In this document: in pieces, positions 33,126 through 43,906 of the stretch | How the letters are laid out: each line of letters begins with the position of its first letter | How positions within the stretch are numbered: position 1 is the stretch's first letter | Program-made: the position numbers and the translations under genes | The notes under the pieces: generated by a model | What the model was told of the DNA's origin: nothing | Seen by the model: only the letters and a program-made list of their open reading frames with translations | Database searches by the model: none | Source: Paroedura picta | Taxonomy: Eukaryota > Chordata > Lepidosauria > Squamata > Gekkonidae | Assembly: GCF_049243985.1 (NCBI RefSeq) | Contig: NC_135370.1 | Coordinates: 171,704,324-171,768,323 of the forward strand | Reading direction: 5' to 3' | DNA: 64,000 nucleotides

Positions 33126-33799
33126 TAGTGCATATACTTTTGCAGATGTTTAAACATTCTCTGCAGGCTGTGTCCTAGTTCTTAGAAAACAGCAAAACAC
33201 CAACTTACAGTTTGTCCCACACAAACCTTTCTTGAGTCTTTATGTCTTTTATTTTTAATTCTGTGCAATTCCACTCACTTGGAGGACAGCACTGAGATAC
33301 CTAGACAAAACAGAAAAGCAAAGCAAAGGTTTTGGAGGGGCTTACAGCAGTTTTGTAAAATAATATCCAAATACAAAATACACATAAAATCTAAAAATGA
33401 CAAGCTTGCTTTTGTCAAAAGGCACAGGAGAGGATTAAACAAAGCTGGCAAGTCTATTCAAACTATTTCTGTGCACACTCCTGGCAAGGCTGCTGGCCTT
33501 CGCTCACACAAATTTGCCCTTTGCATGCTGGTGAAAGCTGCACCTGTTGGCTTTCTGCCTTTTGTACAGCTTTGTCAACGGCACCCTGCCGGCTTTCCTT
33601 AGCCAACTATTTATCACCACCTTTTGATCCTATCCTTTCTTCAAGGCATTCAAGAGGGGCCTCTCCCCTCCATGCTATCTTCACAACAACCCTGTGAGGT
33701 AGGCTAGGCTAGGCTGCCTGACCTAAATCCACCAGCGACTCTCCCAAAGGAAAACTCCACTTCTCAGGGGCAGCATTTATTCTCACTTGTCATTATGGT

Positions 33800-34430
33800 T
33801 AGTACTATTTATGCACCGCTCGGCCAAACGGAGGCCGCAGAGAAGCGTTGCCATGGAGCTGACAACCAACCCGCCAAGCCCCGCCCACGAGGTTGTTGAA
33901 ACACGCCCCCATTTTCTATCGAGTCGCGGCGCGCCAGGCGCCGGAACGCTGGGCGGCCCAAAGCCACGCCCCTCCACAGCAAACGTTAGAAGACGTTAGA
34001 GCCGGAGAGGTACAAACTGCCAACAAGCCACGCCCCTCATGTTTGCATCGTTCCAGCCCGCAACCTCCTCAGCCACGCCCACCGGCTCCCAGCGCGGTCT
34101 CCACCAATGAAACCGCGCGAGTCACTCCGAGCCCGCCTCTCAGCCGAAAACCAGCCAATCCGGGGTCCAGGGTACGCAGCGGCCGGCACCTGCCGTTCGC
34201 CCCGCCCCTCTTCTCCTTTCCAGTCGGAGCCGCTGCCGTTGAGGGAAGAAGGTGCGCCGGGCGCTGCGGGTAAGGTCGGGGCTCCCCCCCCCCATAGCCT
34301 CTGCCTTCGCGGCCTCCCCTCGGCGCTGGTTCTCCGTTGCCCTGCCGGCTCGGGAGCGTCTTTGTCGGGGCCGTTGCTGCTTCGTGGGGAGGGATGCTGA
34401 GGAGGAGTCAACAGGCGACAGGTAAGCCGC
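33800..34430 (+). promoter_or_regulatory. CLBA1: CpG-island promoter of CLBA1
   Basis: Dense CG dinucleotides. At least four CACGCCC-type (KLF/Sp) boxes occur: gccacgcccc at about 33962 and 34027, gccacgccca near 34073, and acacgccccc near 33900. CCAAT boxes lie at about 34106 and 34154. A strong donor follows at 34422, so transcription very likely starts between about 34150 and 34260. The nearest coding exon downstream is CLBA1 at 43427; linking the promoter to it is inferred. Confidence 0.75.
34200..34421 (+). other. CLBA1: Predicted 5' leader exon of CLBA1 (two possible donors)
   Basis: No conserved coding sequence. Two good 5' splice sites: CTGCGG/gtaagg at 34269/34270 and GACAG/gtaagc at 34421/34422. 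An ATG at 34394 would be out of frame if joined to the acceptor just before the CLBA1 start, so it would be an upstream ORF. The exon start is a guess. Confidence 0.5.
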
Positions 34431-34624
34431 GTGTGAAGAGCCACGGCAAGCCGGGGTTCAAAGGAGCGAAGTTTGGGTCCTCTGGGCTCAGAATGCCGAA
34501 AGGGCTTTTTTTTTTCTTTTTTTTTTTTGGTACAACAGCCCTGTCAGGTTGGCCGGTAGTCTCTTCATGTGTGGGGTTGCCAACCTCCAGGTGAAGTGTA
34601 GAGATCGCTGGGAATCTGGAACTG

Positions 34625-35035
34625 GGGGGTCTTCAAGCAGTGGCTGCACAGGTACGTCAACAGGGATGCTTTAGGCTGATGCTGCGTTGGACGAGATGGC
34701 CTGCATGGCCCCTTCCTACTTTAGGATTCTTATCCAGGATGTTTTAGGCCAGGGGTAGTCAAACTGCGGCCCTCCAGCTGTCCGTGGACTACAATTCTCA
34801 TGAGCCCCTGCCAGCGCTGGCGGGCTCATGGGAATTGTAGTCCACGGACAGCTGGAGGGCCGCAGTTTGACTACCCCTGGTTTAGGCTGATCCCGCGTTA
34901 AGCAGGGGGTTGGACTAGATGGCCTGTATGACCCCTTCCTACTCTAGGATTCTTATCATGGATGCTTTAGGCTGATCCTCTGTTGAGCAGGGGGTAGGAC
35001 TGCAACACTATGCCTCTATTCTATGAAATATAGTT
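34625..35035 (+). mobile_element. CR1-type 3' terminus expanded in tandem, split by hAT
   Basis: Units of roughly 80-90 bp ('ggatgctttaggctgatcc', 'ttggactagatggcctg', 'ccccttcctactctaggatt') occur about three times. A palindromic hAT miniature interrupts the array at 34750-34879. Confidence 0.75.
34750..34879. mobile_element. Palindromic hAT miniature transposon (130 bp)
   Basis: caggggtagtcaaactgcgg and its inverse. The 8-bp target duplication is ttttaggc / gtttaggc (7 of 8 match), taken from the CR1 array. Arms nearly perfect. Confidence 0.9.
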
Positions 35036-35104
35036 GATCTCTAGACTATCGAGGTCTGTTCCACTGTAGGAAATGTTGGCTTTGAAAGATGGTTCCTATG
35101 GAAT

Positions 35105-35555
35105 TATTGAATCGTAGAGTTGGAAGGGACCATATGGGCCATCGAGTCCAGCCCCCTGCTCAATGCAGGATCAGCCTACTTGGTTGAGATACCTCCGTTC
35201 CCCAGACATTGCCCTCCCAAAGCTCTGCCTCCAGCTCTCCGTGGGTTTCCTAGCATAGAGTGGACAACTGTACTGCAGAGCTAGCTTGGTGTAGTGGTTA
35301 AGAGCGGCAACCTCTAATCTGAGGAGCTGGGTTAGATTCCTTGTTCCTCCATATGCAGCCAGCTGGGTGATCTTAAGCTCATCACAGTTCTGATAGAGCT
35401 GTTTTTGCAGAGCAGTTTCTTTCAGAGTTGTCTCAGCCTCACCTCCCTCACAGGTTGTTGTGGGGAGAGGAAGGGAAGGCGATCGTAAGCTGCTTTGAGA
35501 CTCCTTCAGGTCATGAAAAGCAGTGCATAAAAACCAACTCTTCATTTTATTGTTT
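35105..35555. mobile_element. CR1 end (minus) and SINE A (plus)
   Basis: 35105-35180 is a minus CR1 terminus ('gaatcgtagagttggaaggg'). 35275-35555 is an older plus SINE A ('gagctagcttggtgtagtgg' to 'aaaaccaactcttcattt'). Confidence 0.75.
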
Positions 35556-35922
35556 CATTATTTATTTTGTTCTTTCTACACAGGTTGGAGGTGGAAAGCA
35601 TTTAATTATCCCCTTTTCTCCTAGAGGTCAAGGTGGCTTATGTAGTTCCTCCTCCATTTTACTTTCACGACAACCCCCGTGAGGTAGGTGAGGCTGAGAA
35701 AGTCAGGCAGTGGCTTAGTGCTTTCCATGCTGAACTCCAATTCCTCAATGTTTCTAGCTAAAAAGGAGCAGATAGCGTGTTATGGGATCAAATAGTGTTA
35801 CCATTGATGGATTCAGTGGTCCTCCTTTGCATAAAATACCTTAATGTGCTCTTATGAGTGTATGACTGGCCCATGGTCTGCTGATCAGAGTTGGGATATA
35901 AACCTGGGTCTTCCAGATTTTG

Positions 35923-36120
35923 CCTGACCTGGATAGCCCAGGCTAACCTCCTTTCATCAGATCTCAAAAGCAAAGTAGGGTTGGCCTTGGTTAGTATTTA
36001 CATGGGAGACTGCCAAAGAAGTCCTGGGTTTGCAATGTCAAATCACCGCGGAATGTCTCATGCTTTGAAAGCCCTACAAAGCTGCCATAAGTCATCTGCG
36101 CCTTGACAGCAAAAAGGCAA
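35923..36120 (+). mobile_element. 5S-rRNA-derived SINE
   Basis: 'tgacctggatagcccaggct' head, 5S-like 'cagatctcaaaagcaaagta' and 'ggttagtatttacatgggag', then the tail 'gccataagtcatctgcgcct' and 'ttgacagcaaa'. The most complete 5S-SINE here. 36120-37270 shows no gene. Confidence 0.85.
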
Positions 36121-37269
36121 GTGTCTGGGTCTTAATTCTTACCACTTCCCCAAACTGCCTTTGAGGTTGACTGAGAACAGATTGCTTAATGCTGCCTGGA
36201 TGAACTCTTTGCTGAAGTGACATTTAAACCAGTCATCTCTTTGCACAGCTCAGGCTGTTACTTGTTACGTTATTAATGCCTAATACTTGGTACTTATTTC
36301 TCAGTGTAATATTTGTGACTGTTGTAGCACTTTCCCCAAATGTTCCAGTCAGTGGTATAACTGAGAGCTATGATGCTGGTGATTGCGTCTTGCTAAGAAT
36401 CCCTAGTTATGTGGCGGTCACCAGCCCTCTGCTATGTGAAGTGATAATTCTGGCCTGTTTTATGGGACTGTTGTAAGAATTATTGTGGAAATTGCCTCCA
36501 TACTAGGATAAAACTGTTCGTAGTCTTCCCCCCCCCCCCCATGGCATATTGCCAAGTAACTCTGGAAGTCCATAGTTTTAAAATGTCCCATTTTATGATT
36601 TAAAACCACGGGAGTAAAATATCAGACTCTTTCTTCAACTTGAACTTGATTTTATCATTTGAAAAGTATGAGGTTTTAACGTTTCCTTGAAATGAAACAC
36701 AGGGCTGTTTTATAACTGCAATTGCAATATGTCTTCATACACGTCAAATAAGATGTTATAAAACAAGAATTGCAATTGTAGTGGGTTCAAGGCTGTAGAG
36801 AAATTTGAACTGGGGATTTTGGTTCAGTGAGTTCCTTTTTCTATTCACTGCACTTCTAATTTTGCATTTTGGCTCACCTAGCAATTAAAAACCCATGGTG
36901 AAGAATGAACAAAACTCCCAGAGTTCTTTTAAAAATGGTAAAGTTTTGATGGCTTCCATTTCTTTCTCAAGCGAACTTGAGGAAATCATCTGCTTCCTCC
37001 ATCTTCACTCAACCGCTTTGGATTTTGTAATGCTAAATGCTGAAGGGAGTTTTTTTAAAGCACTTTCCTTGAGTTTTAATGAAGGTGACAGTAATCCTAA
37101 ACAGAGTTATGTCCTTGTAAGTCCAGCAGTTGATTCAGAAGGGCCTAAGTCTATTTAGGGTTGCACTGTTGATCTCTCTCAGTCTACAAAAACAGTGTCA
37201 AACTTTTGATATCTTCAATCCCTTTCAAAATCAAAGTTGAGGAAGCCCTCTGCTTCCTCCACTTCCACC

Positions 37270-37920
37270 GCACAGCTGCTGGTATTGTAATGCTCCTGTG
37301 CAGGTCTGTGGCGCAACCTGTTTTGGGATACTGTGGACAGTTCTGGTCACTGTTTCTCAAAAAGGCTATTGCAAAGTGGAAAAAGTGCAGAAGAGGGCAA
37401 CCAAGATGATTAAGAGGTTGGAACACCTTCCCTGCGAGGAAAACTTGAAGAGTGTGGGACTTTACAGTTTAGAATGGAGATGACTAAAGGGGGGGGCATG
37501 ATAGAGGTTTTTTGCACACAGTTGGCAAAGTGAACTTTTCTCCCTCTCCCAAAATATGAGAACTTGGGGGCGTTCAATGAAGCTGACGGGCAGTAGGTTC
37601 AGGACAAACAAAAGGGAATATTACTTTACACAGAGAGTGATGGAAATGTGGAATTCACTGCAAGAGGATGTTGTGATGGCCACAGGAACAAAGAGCTTGA
37701 AAAGGGGATTAGAGAGATTTATGGGGGATGAGTGTACTGATGGCTACTAGCCACGGTTACTGAGGGAATCTCCACCTTCAGAAGCACTAAACCTCTGAAT
37801 TCCAGAGCCAGGATGCAACACCAGGGGAAGGCCTCAACCTCTGTTAACTGGTTGGCTGCTGTGTGAGACAGGATGCTAGACTAGATGGACCCCTGGTCTG
37901 ACCCAGCAGGGCTCTGTTCT
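37270..37920 (+). mobile_element. L3/CR1-type LINE, ORF2 C-terminus and 3'UTR
   Basis: In frame with a LINE ORF2 tail: 'FGILWTVLVTVSQKGYCKVE' then 'KVQKRATKMIKRLEHLPCEE', and later 'NKREYYFTQRVMEMWNSLQE'. The frame is broken more than once. The 3'UTR continues directly into the minisatellite listed next. Confidence 0.8.
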
Positions 37921-38545
37921 TAGGAAGGCCTCAGCCTCTCTGCCCTGTTGCTGGCCCTCCAGAGGAACTGGCTGGCCCCTGTGTGAGACAGGAGGTTGGA
38001 CTGGATGGACCCCTGGTCTGACCCAGCAGGGCTCTCCTGATGTTCTTAGGAAGGCCTCGGCCTCTCTGCCCTGTTATGGGCCCTCCAGAGGAACTGGCTG
38101 GCCCCTGTGTGAGACAGGAGGCTGGACTGGATGGACCCTGGTCTGACCCAGCAGGGCTCTCCTGACGCCCTTAGGAAGGCCTCGGCCTCCCTGCCCTGTT
38201 GTTGGCCCTCCAGAGGAACTGGCTGGCCACTGTAAGAGACAGGAGGCTGGACTAGATGGACCCCTGGTCTGACCCAGCAGGGCTCTCCTGATGTTCTTAG
38301 GAAGGCCTCAGCCTCTCTGCCCTGTTGCTGGCCCTCCAGAGGAACTGGCTGGTCCCTGTGTGAGACAGGAGGCTGGACTAGATGAACCCCTGGTCTGACC
38401 CAGCAGGGCTCTTCTGATGTTCTTAGGAAGGCCTCGGCCTCTCTGCCCTGTTGTTGGCCCTCCAGAGGAATTGGTTGGCTCCTATGTGAAACAGGATGCT
38501 GGACTAGTCTGGTCTGGTCCTGCAGGGCTGTTCTTATGTTCTTAC
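37795..38545 (+). repeat. 126-bp minisatellite grown from a LINE 3'UTR
   Basis: Units start at 37921, 38047, 38172, 38298 and 38424 (period 125-126 bp), each reading taggaaggcctcagcctctc through 'ctggtctgacccagcaggg'. A first, more diverged unit (about 37795-37920) is the LINE's own 3'UTR, so the array arose by repeated duplication of the element's end. About six copies, about 90% alike. Confidence 0.9.
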
Positions 38546-38989
38546 ATACATCATTAGGAAGGCATCCTTTCTCTTGCCATACAGGGACTGTGTGTGAACC
38601 CTAGCAGGTTTATGAGTGTGAAAGGTAAATTTTACTGAAATAAATTTTTAAATAAAGAAAAAGGGAATTAGAGTGTGGCGAGCACTGGCATGAATCCAAA
38701 TTTCCTCTTATTAGCAAACCATTAGGCAGCTGATGGCACTGGGAACCCGAAAGCCTTGTGACTGGCAGTGAAAGGGCACGTTCAACCCTCTTTTATTATA
38801 GTACACGTCCCTGCCCCCATCCACTGAGGATGCGCTTCTTCAGTTTTCTCTTCTAAACACCTCCAGTACGACTCAATTAAATGTTAGAACTGGTGTTACT
38901 TTGAAACGGGAAGTGTTAATTCCTGCAGATCAAGTGGCACGTTAACATCTGGGCTGGAAGAAAGATTTCCTGTGCCTCGGATTCACCAT

Positions 38990-39370
38990 CCCCCTGACCT
39001 GGATAACCTGATCTCATCAGATCTCAGAAGCTAAGCAGTGCCAGCCCTGGTTAGTTCTTGGATCACCAAGGAAGGCCATTTGGTTGAGGCCAGGTTGGAG
39101 ACGGGGTTAATAAGATCAGATCCCCCCCTTCTAGTTGAAACTCCCCCCCCCCCCGCCAACATCGCCTGGTGACATCTGCTGGAACATCACAACTGGGAAC
39201 AGAAGGGCTGAGGAACTGAGGGATTAGGGGATATATATTGTTGCTGCCATCTGTTATATTGTTTGTTGTACGGGGATTGTATTTTACCATCTTAGGTTTT
39301 TAATGTAAACCACCATGGGGAAGCTGGTCCGAGAGTGGCGGTCTATAAGTCCAATTATAAATAATGGTCT
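38990..39370 (+). mobile_element. 5S-SINE fragment and L2-like tail
   Basis: 38990-39080 is the head of a 5S-SINE ('ctgatctcatcagatctcag', 'gaagctaagcagtgccagcc'). 39220-39370 is an L2-like 3' tail ('aatgtaaaccaccatgggga', 'gtggcggtctataagtccaa'). Confidence 0.7.
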
Positions 39371-39412
39371 AAACTAACCCAGTTGGATCAAGTGGGGCGG
39401 GCAGGGGCTGGC

Positions 39413-39560
39413 CAGCTCGTTAGCAGGCCCAGGACAGAGCTCCTTAGCAGACCCAGCCTAGCAGGGTGGAGGGCCCTCATTAGCAGGCCCAGCCCTAGTA
39501 GAGCAAGAGGCCCTCGTTAGCAGGCCCAACCTAGCAGGGCAAGAGGCCCTCGTTAGCAAG
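39413..39560. repeat. About 37-bp minisatellite, four units
   Basis: Unit of the form ctcgttagcaggcccagcc + tagcagggcaagaggcc. Four units and a partial, imperfect; the best match is between the last two. Confidence 0.8.
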
Positions 39561-39683
39561 CCCTCCACCACAACAATTTGCCCAGGCCTCTCTCCCCTTA
39601 CCTGCTGCTGGCTCCAGGCACTGAGACGCGTCTGAGAGCAAAGAGGCTAGAGTCCAGGGACGGAGGGCGGGAGCTGAAGGGGC

Positions 39684-39725
39684 AGGGCCAATCAAAGCTT
39701 TGCTGGCTGCACCCTGATTGGCCCT
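39684..39725. repeat. CCAAT-bearing hairpin
   Basis: agggccaatca … tgattggccct form an 11-bp stem. The core ggccaatca/tgattggcc is shared with the longer hairpin at 58850. Confidence 0.6.
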
Positions 39726-40224
39726 ATTCCAACTTGGGCAGCCGGACACGTCCCACGCCCCCAGGCTGTTTCACAAATATATAGAGGAACCATGGATAAG
39801 GATTTTTATACTGCCCTCCCAGCACGCTGGGTTAATTTATAAGCAGTAAATCTTTCAGGATGATTCTGAGATAGAATATTGTCCCTGTGTGTGTTAACCA
39901 GAGGACTATTCCTCAGGCACACCTCGTCTCCCCCTCATGTTTGCTGGCAAATGCTAGGCACCCTGTGTTGGCGCTTTATTTTATCCATTTGATTTATATA
40001 CCGCCCCTCACCGCGACATCTCAGCGTGGTGTGGGTGGATGCCCGCATGAGTCCGTCTTCCCTGCTGTGCTTTTAGTGGGCCAAGTTGGTAGCCACCTAT
40101 GCTTCGTAGACTGCTGTGCTCAGAGGATGGGGAGATTCCTGCTATGTAAAACGCAAAGAGGAAGTGAAGCATCCTTTCAGCGTCAGCATTAGAAACCACA
40201 AGGGCTGGGGAGTTTCTGCTAAGG

Positions 40225-41270
40225 ATCATAAGAACATTAAGACAAGCCATGCTGGATCAGGCCTGTGGCCCATGCAGTCCAGGGCTTGGTGTCACACAGG
40301 TGTCATCAGGAGATCCACCAGCAAGGCCAGGTGGTGTTGCTTTGATTTGTTCTCTTTTTTCCTTGAGATACGTTGATGTGCAGTATTGCTTTCTCTGTAT
40401 TGCAAGGGTTTATTTTGCATATTTTTACCTATCCAGGATGCTTGTCTATGTGGGTAGACTATTACTGTGTACAGTAAATTGTGTGAAAAATGCGTTCACA
40501 TGCATGCCTTTGGGATCCATTTTTAAATTAGAGCCTTCACAAGGAAATTCTCTCTTTGCACTCCCAATGAGTTCTGAGTGTCAGGCAAGTGGCCAAGAGC
40601 TTTTCTATCCAGTAAAGTTGTGAAGAAATTCGGCTTTAGCAGCCTACTTTATAGCTTGGTCTGTAACGTGAGATTTATCTTTGTCAAGCTCCGAAAATCT
40701 TTCTGTAATGCAGAGATTATTTGAATATACTGAATGGATCAAGCTTGCCTTCTAGAGCTGGTTTATTTAAATTGTTGCATAAGATTACGCCGGCTGATGC
40801 TATTGTTTCCTTAACAACATTGCCCCTTCGACATAGAATGAGAAAACAAACATTTAAAAGAAGTGCTTTCCCGTTGCCAATTCTGGCTTAATTCGTCTCT
40901 TTGTACTTTAAGAGGCTTATAGGAAAAGCAGTTACTTAAAGTAAACAATTGGGTGGGCAGTCCTTTTCGCTCACGGAAAGCTTGGCGACATTGCACGCTT
41001 CATCGTGGTGCCAGTTGAATTGCCGTAGAATTATTTCCCCTAATGGCAAAGATTTCACACGAACCTGCCTTATCCTGAATCAGGCTCTTGGCCCATCAAA
41101 GTCGGTATTGTCTGCTCAGCAGCTCTCCAGGGTCTCAGGCGGAGATCTTTCCCATCATCTCCTGCCCGGTCCTTTTAAATGGAGAATGGTTATAACAGTG
41201 TGCATGCTGGGTCAAAATTGTAGTCCATGGACATCTGGAGGGCCGCAGTTTGACTACCGCTGGTCAAAAG
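40225..41270. mobile_element. Scattered LINE ends and half a hAT miniature
   Basis: 40225-40310 and 41070-41165 are L3/CR1-type pieces ('agccatgctggatcaggcct', 'agcagctctccagggtctca'). 41205-41270 is one arm of a palindromic hAT miniature. 40330-41060 is unique and has only chance open frames. Confidence 0.55.
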
Positions 41271-41416
41271 GTTGAAAAAGGCATGGTTACCAGAAGTGTA
41301 CTGCGTCTTGATAGACCTTTTCAAAATAGAAAGGGCGGAATGCTTCCTCTTTAATAGGCTCATAAGAACATAAGAGCCCCACTGAACAAATCAATGGCCA
41401 GGCCGTTCCTCTGGAG

Positions 41417-42086
41417 CAGTGGTTCTCAACCTGGGGGTCCAGACCCCTTTGGGGGTCGAACCACCCATTCACAGGGGTCGTGGCAGGGCAAGCAGCTTGG
41501 CGGGGGAACACCCATCCACACAACAGCCTTGCAGGGTAGATTGAGATAGAGCGGTCGTCTGTCTGGAGCAGCGGAGAAGAGCAAGATCGGCATGGTAGGA
41601 CAAGAGGCAGAACTGAACTGAGACACCCGGGAGTGGGGGGAACAATTTATATACAATCATGAACAATGGATCTTCATGCCATTGAGAGCCAGCTTGGTGT
41701 AGTGGTTAGGAGTACGGACTTCTAATCTGGCATGCCGGGTTCGATTCTGCGCTCCCCCACATGCAACCAGCTGGGTGACCTTGGGCTCGCCACAGCACTG
41801 ATAAAACTGTTCTGACCCGAGCAGTGATATCAGGGCTCTCTCAGCCTCACCCACCCCACAGGGTGTCTGTTGTGGGGAGAGGAAAGGGAAGGCGACTGTA
41901 AGCCGCTTTGAGCCTCCTTCGGGTAGGGAAAAGCGGCATATAAGAACCAACTTCTTCTTCTTCTTCTTGATCAGTTTCGGTTTAATTTCTGTGAAAGAAC
42001 GCTTGCATAATTTTATGGTTGGGGGTCACCACAATATGAGGAACGGTATTAAAGGGCCGCGGCATTAGGAAGGTTGAGAACCACTG
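41417..42086. mobile_element. Non-autonomous hAT transposon carrying a SINE A
   Basis: Terminal inverted repeats cagtggttctcaacct and aggttgagaaccactg. The 8-bp flanks ctctggag / gtctagag agree at 6 of 8. Removing the SINE leaves about 385 bp. Confidence 0.82.
41685..41970 (+). mobile_element. SINE A, young subfamily, inside hAT
   Basis: 'gagagccagcttggtgtagt' head, B box gggttcgattc, tail '(cttcttcttcttcttg)'. It shares most diagnostic bases with the copies at 48520, 50284, 51553 and 62760. Confidence 0.92.
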
Positions 42087-42094
42087 GTCTAGAG

Positions 42095-42335
42095 GGTCAG
42101 CAGCAGAGCATAGAGTCCAAAGCCTTCTCCTGTTGTTGCCTCCTGGCTCTGGGATTCGGAGTTTAGTGCCTCTGAATGTGGAGGTTCCCCTTAGTGACTG
42201 TGGCTAGTAGCCAGTGACGGATTTATATGCCTCCCTCATCCCCTTTAAAAGCTGCTTGTTCCTGTGGCCATCGCTATATCCTCTTGCAGCGAATTCCACA
42301 TTTGCCTCACCATGTAAAATAGTATTTCCTGTTCT
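42095..42335 (-). mobile_element. L3/CR1-type LINE 3' fragment
   Basis: Minus-strand counterpart of the LINE at 37.5 kb: 'cactggctactagccacagt' and 'tgtggaattcgctgcaagag' read in reverse. 42340-42980 is otherwise unique. Confidence 0.7.
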
Positions 42336-43426
42336 GTATTAGAGTCTGGTACCGTCACTGAATTGCAGTTCTAGGAAGCTTGGAGCGTGGGGCCAGGAGA
42401 CGACGGCCTCCTGAGCTGCTTCGCATTTGTACTGCAGCTAGGAGTCCTCGTGCCGTACACTCAGGAGGGGTTTAAACAAATGTTTTCCCACCATGCACCC
42501 TTTCTCCAAGGATGTATGGTCCTTACAGCTCCCTCTGTTTAAGCCTTGCAATGACCCTGCAAGAGAAGTTAGTTAGGTTGAGAGCTAGTGTCTGTCTTGG
42601 GATCATCCAATGAGCTTCATGTCTGAACTGAGATTTGAACCCAGACCCTGTCCTCAGTACTAATGAGACACTCTAACCACTGCACTTCACTGGCTCTTCT
42701 TAAATTTAGGCCAGACTGAGGCTTGTATGTATGCAGAGTGGAATGGCAAACCTTTCTTTTGAGTTACATGACTGACCCCCTATTCCATCCTGAAGTGTGT
42801 GTTTTTGAAAAAAACTTCCTTGAGTTTAAAAAAGAGCTTGCCCACGATGGCAGGAAGGGCTGCTATTTGGGAAGGTCAGGTGTGAAAGCTTCCTTAATTG
42901 GGCAGGTGGAACTAGTTCCGGAGCTACCGGGTCCTGGATACAGTAAGTAAAACTGTCGAAAGTTGTCTTTTTTTTTTCTTCAGAATGCTTCTGTTCCTTT
43001 AAGTACCTCCCACTGGAATGTGTTTGTCAGATTGCGAACATTTTTCCCCCCTTGCCCAATAGCTTATCTCCTCTAAGCTTTCCCCACAGTATTATCAGAG
43101 TGGCCTTTCGTTATAACCCTTCTCTTCTTGTAGACTGAAATCCAAATTCCTTGGCGTATTTAATTGAAGGACAAGCTTCTAACAAAAGGGCGCTGACATC
43201 TGAATGGGAAGGAAGTGAGATTGAGGAACAAGCACGGCTTTGATGACTTGGGGAGATGCTGAAGGGCGCGCTTGTTCGGTGCGGTAACATTATTTCAGAA
43301 CCCTGACGACAGAGCGAAGAGCTCCGTGATGTTTTCGGAACATTAACATCTCTCTCCTTGCCCTGCCGGCCATGCTTTCTGGCTCCTTGGGTCTGTTTTC
43401 ATGAGCGGTTCGCCCAGAACAGAAAA

Positions 43427-43906
43427 ATGCAGGAACCAAATTTGGTGGCAGTGCCTAGCAGCGGAGGAATCTCGAACCGGCCACTTTTAAAGCATTTGTC
43501 AGCAGAGACGTGCAACCTCTCGCCCCCTGAAACCAGTGAGGGGGCTGACAGATCCCACCTCGGTCCAAATCGAAAGGTCGGTGACCTCTTTGAACTGGAA
43601 ACGGTTCAGGGAAACCTTCCCAGCGAGGATGGCGAAGGGGGAAACGACGCAGCCTCTCCGGAGAGTCTTCCCGATGCTCTCGCCACGGAAAGTGGCAGCG
43701 CTTGGGGCGATTTTGAAGGTTTCAGCGAGGTCAAGTCGGAGAGCCAGAGCGCTGTCCCAGAGTCTTTGGAGAATTTAAACGGGGAACAGCCTTCTACAAA
43801 AGGGACAGCTGTCAGTGATAAACACTGTACTAACTCCTGCGGGCAGATCTCTTTCAAAACAGCTGGACAGAACCGAAGAGATGCTTTCCCTAACGCTCCG
43901 ATGCAG
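43427..43906 (+). CDS. CLBA1: CLBA1 first coding exon (clathrin/adaptor-binding region)
   Basis: 480 nt, 160 codons, ATG at 43427 (a at -3) to CAG/gtatgt at 43906. The start MQEPNLVAV is chosen because it is the first ATG of the frame in a good context, and the human protein, as I recall it, also begins MQ. Acidic and serine-rich, likely disordered. Two linear motifs stand out: LFELE at residues 54-58, which fits the clathrin-box pattern L-hydrophobic-x-hydrophobic-acidic, and AWGDFEGF at 92-99, an aftiphilin-type adaptor motif ('GAWGEFEGF' in human). Candidate acceptors lie at 42983/42984, 43133/43134 and 43421/43422; which is used is not clear. The protein probably acts in clathrin-coated vesicle traffic at the trans-Golgi/endosome; that is inferred from aftiphilin. 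Confidence 0.92.

Noticed and set aside
36276-36476. 66-codon frame with a signal-peptide-like start
   Set aside because: No splice support, no homologue known to me, and length within chance expectation.
40249-40623. 124-codon frame in the CLBA1 leader intron
   Set aside because: It begins in a LINE fragment and has no family features.
43358-43426. Upstream extension of the CLBA1 frame
   Set aside because: The frame upstream of 43427 has no ATG and its residues look non-conserved; a TTG start is not credible in a vertebrate gene.
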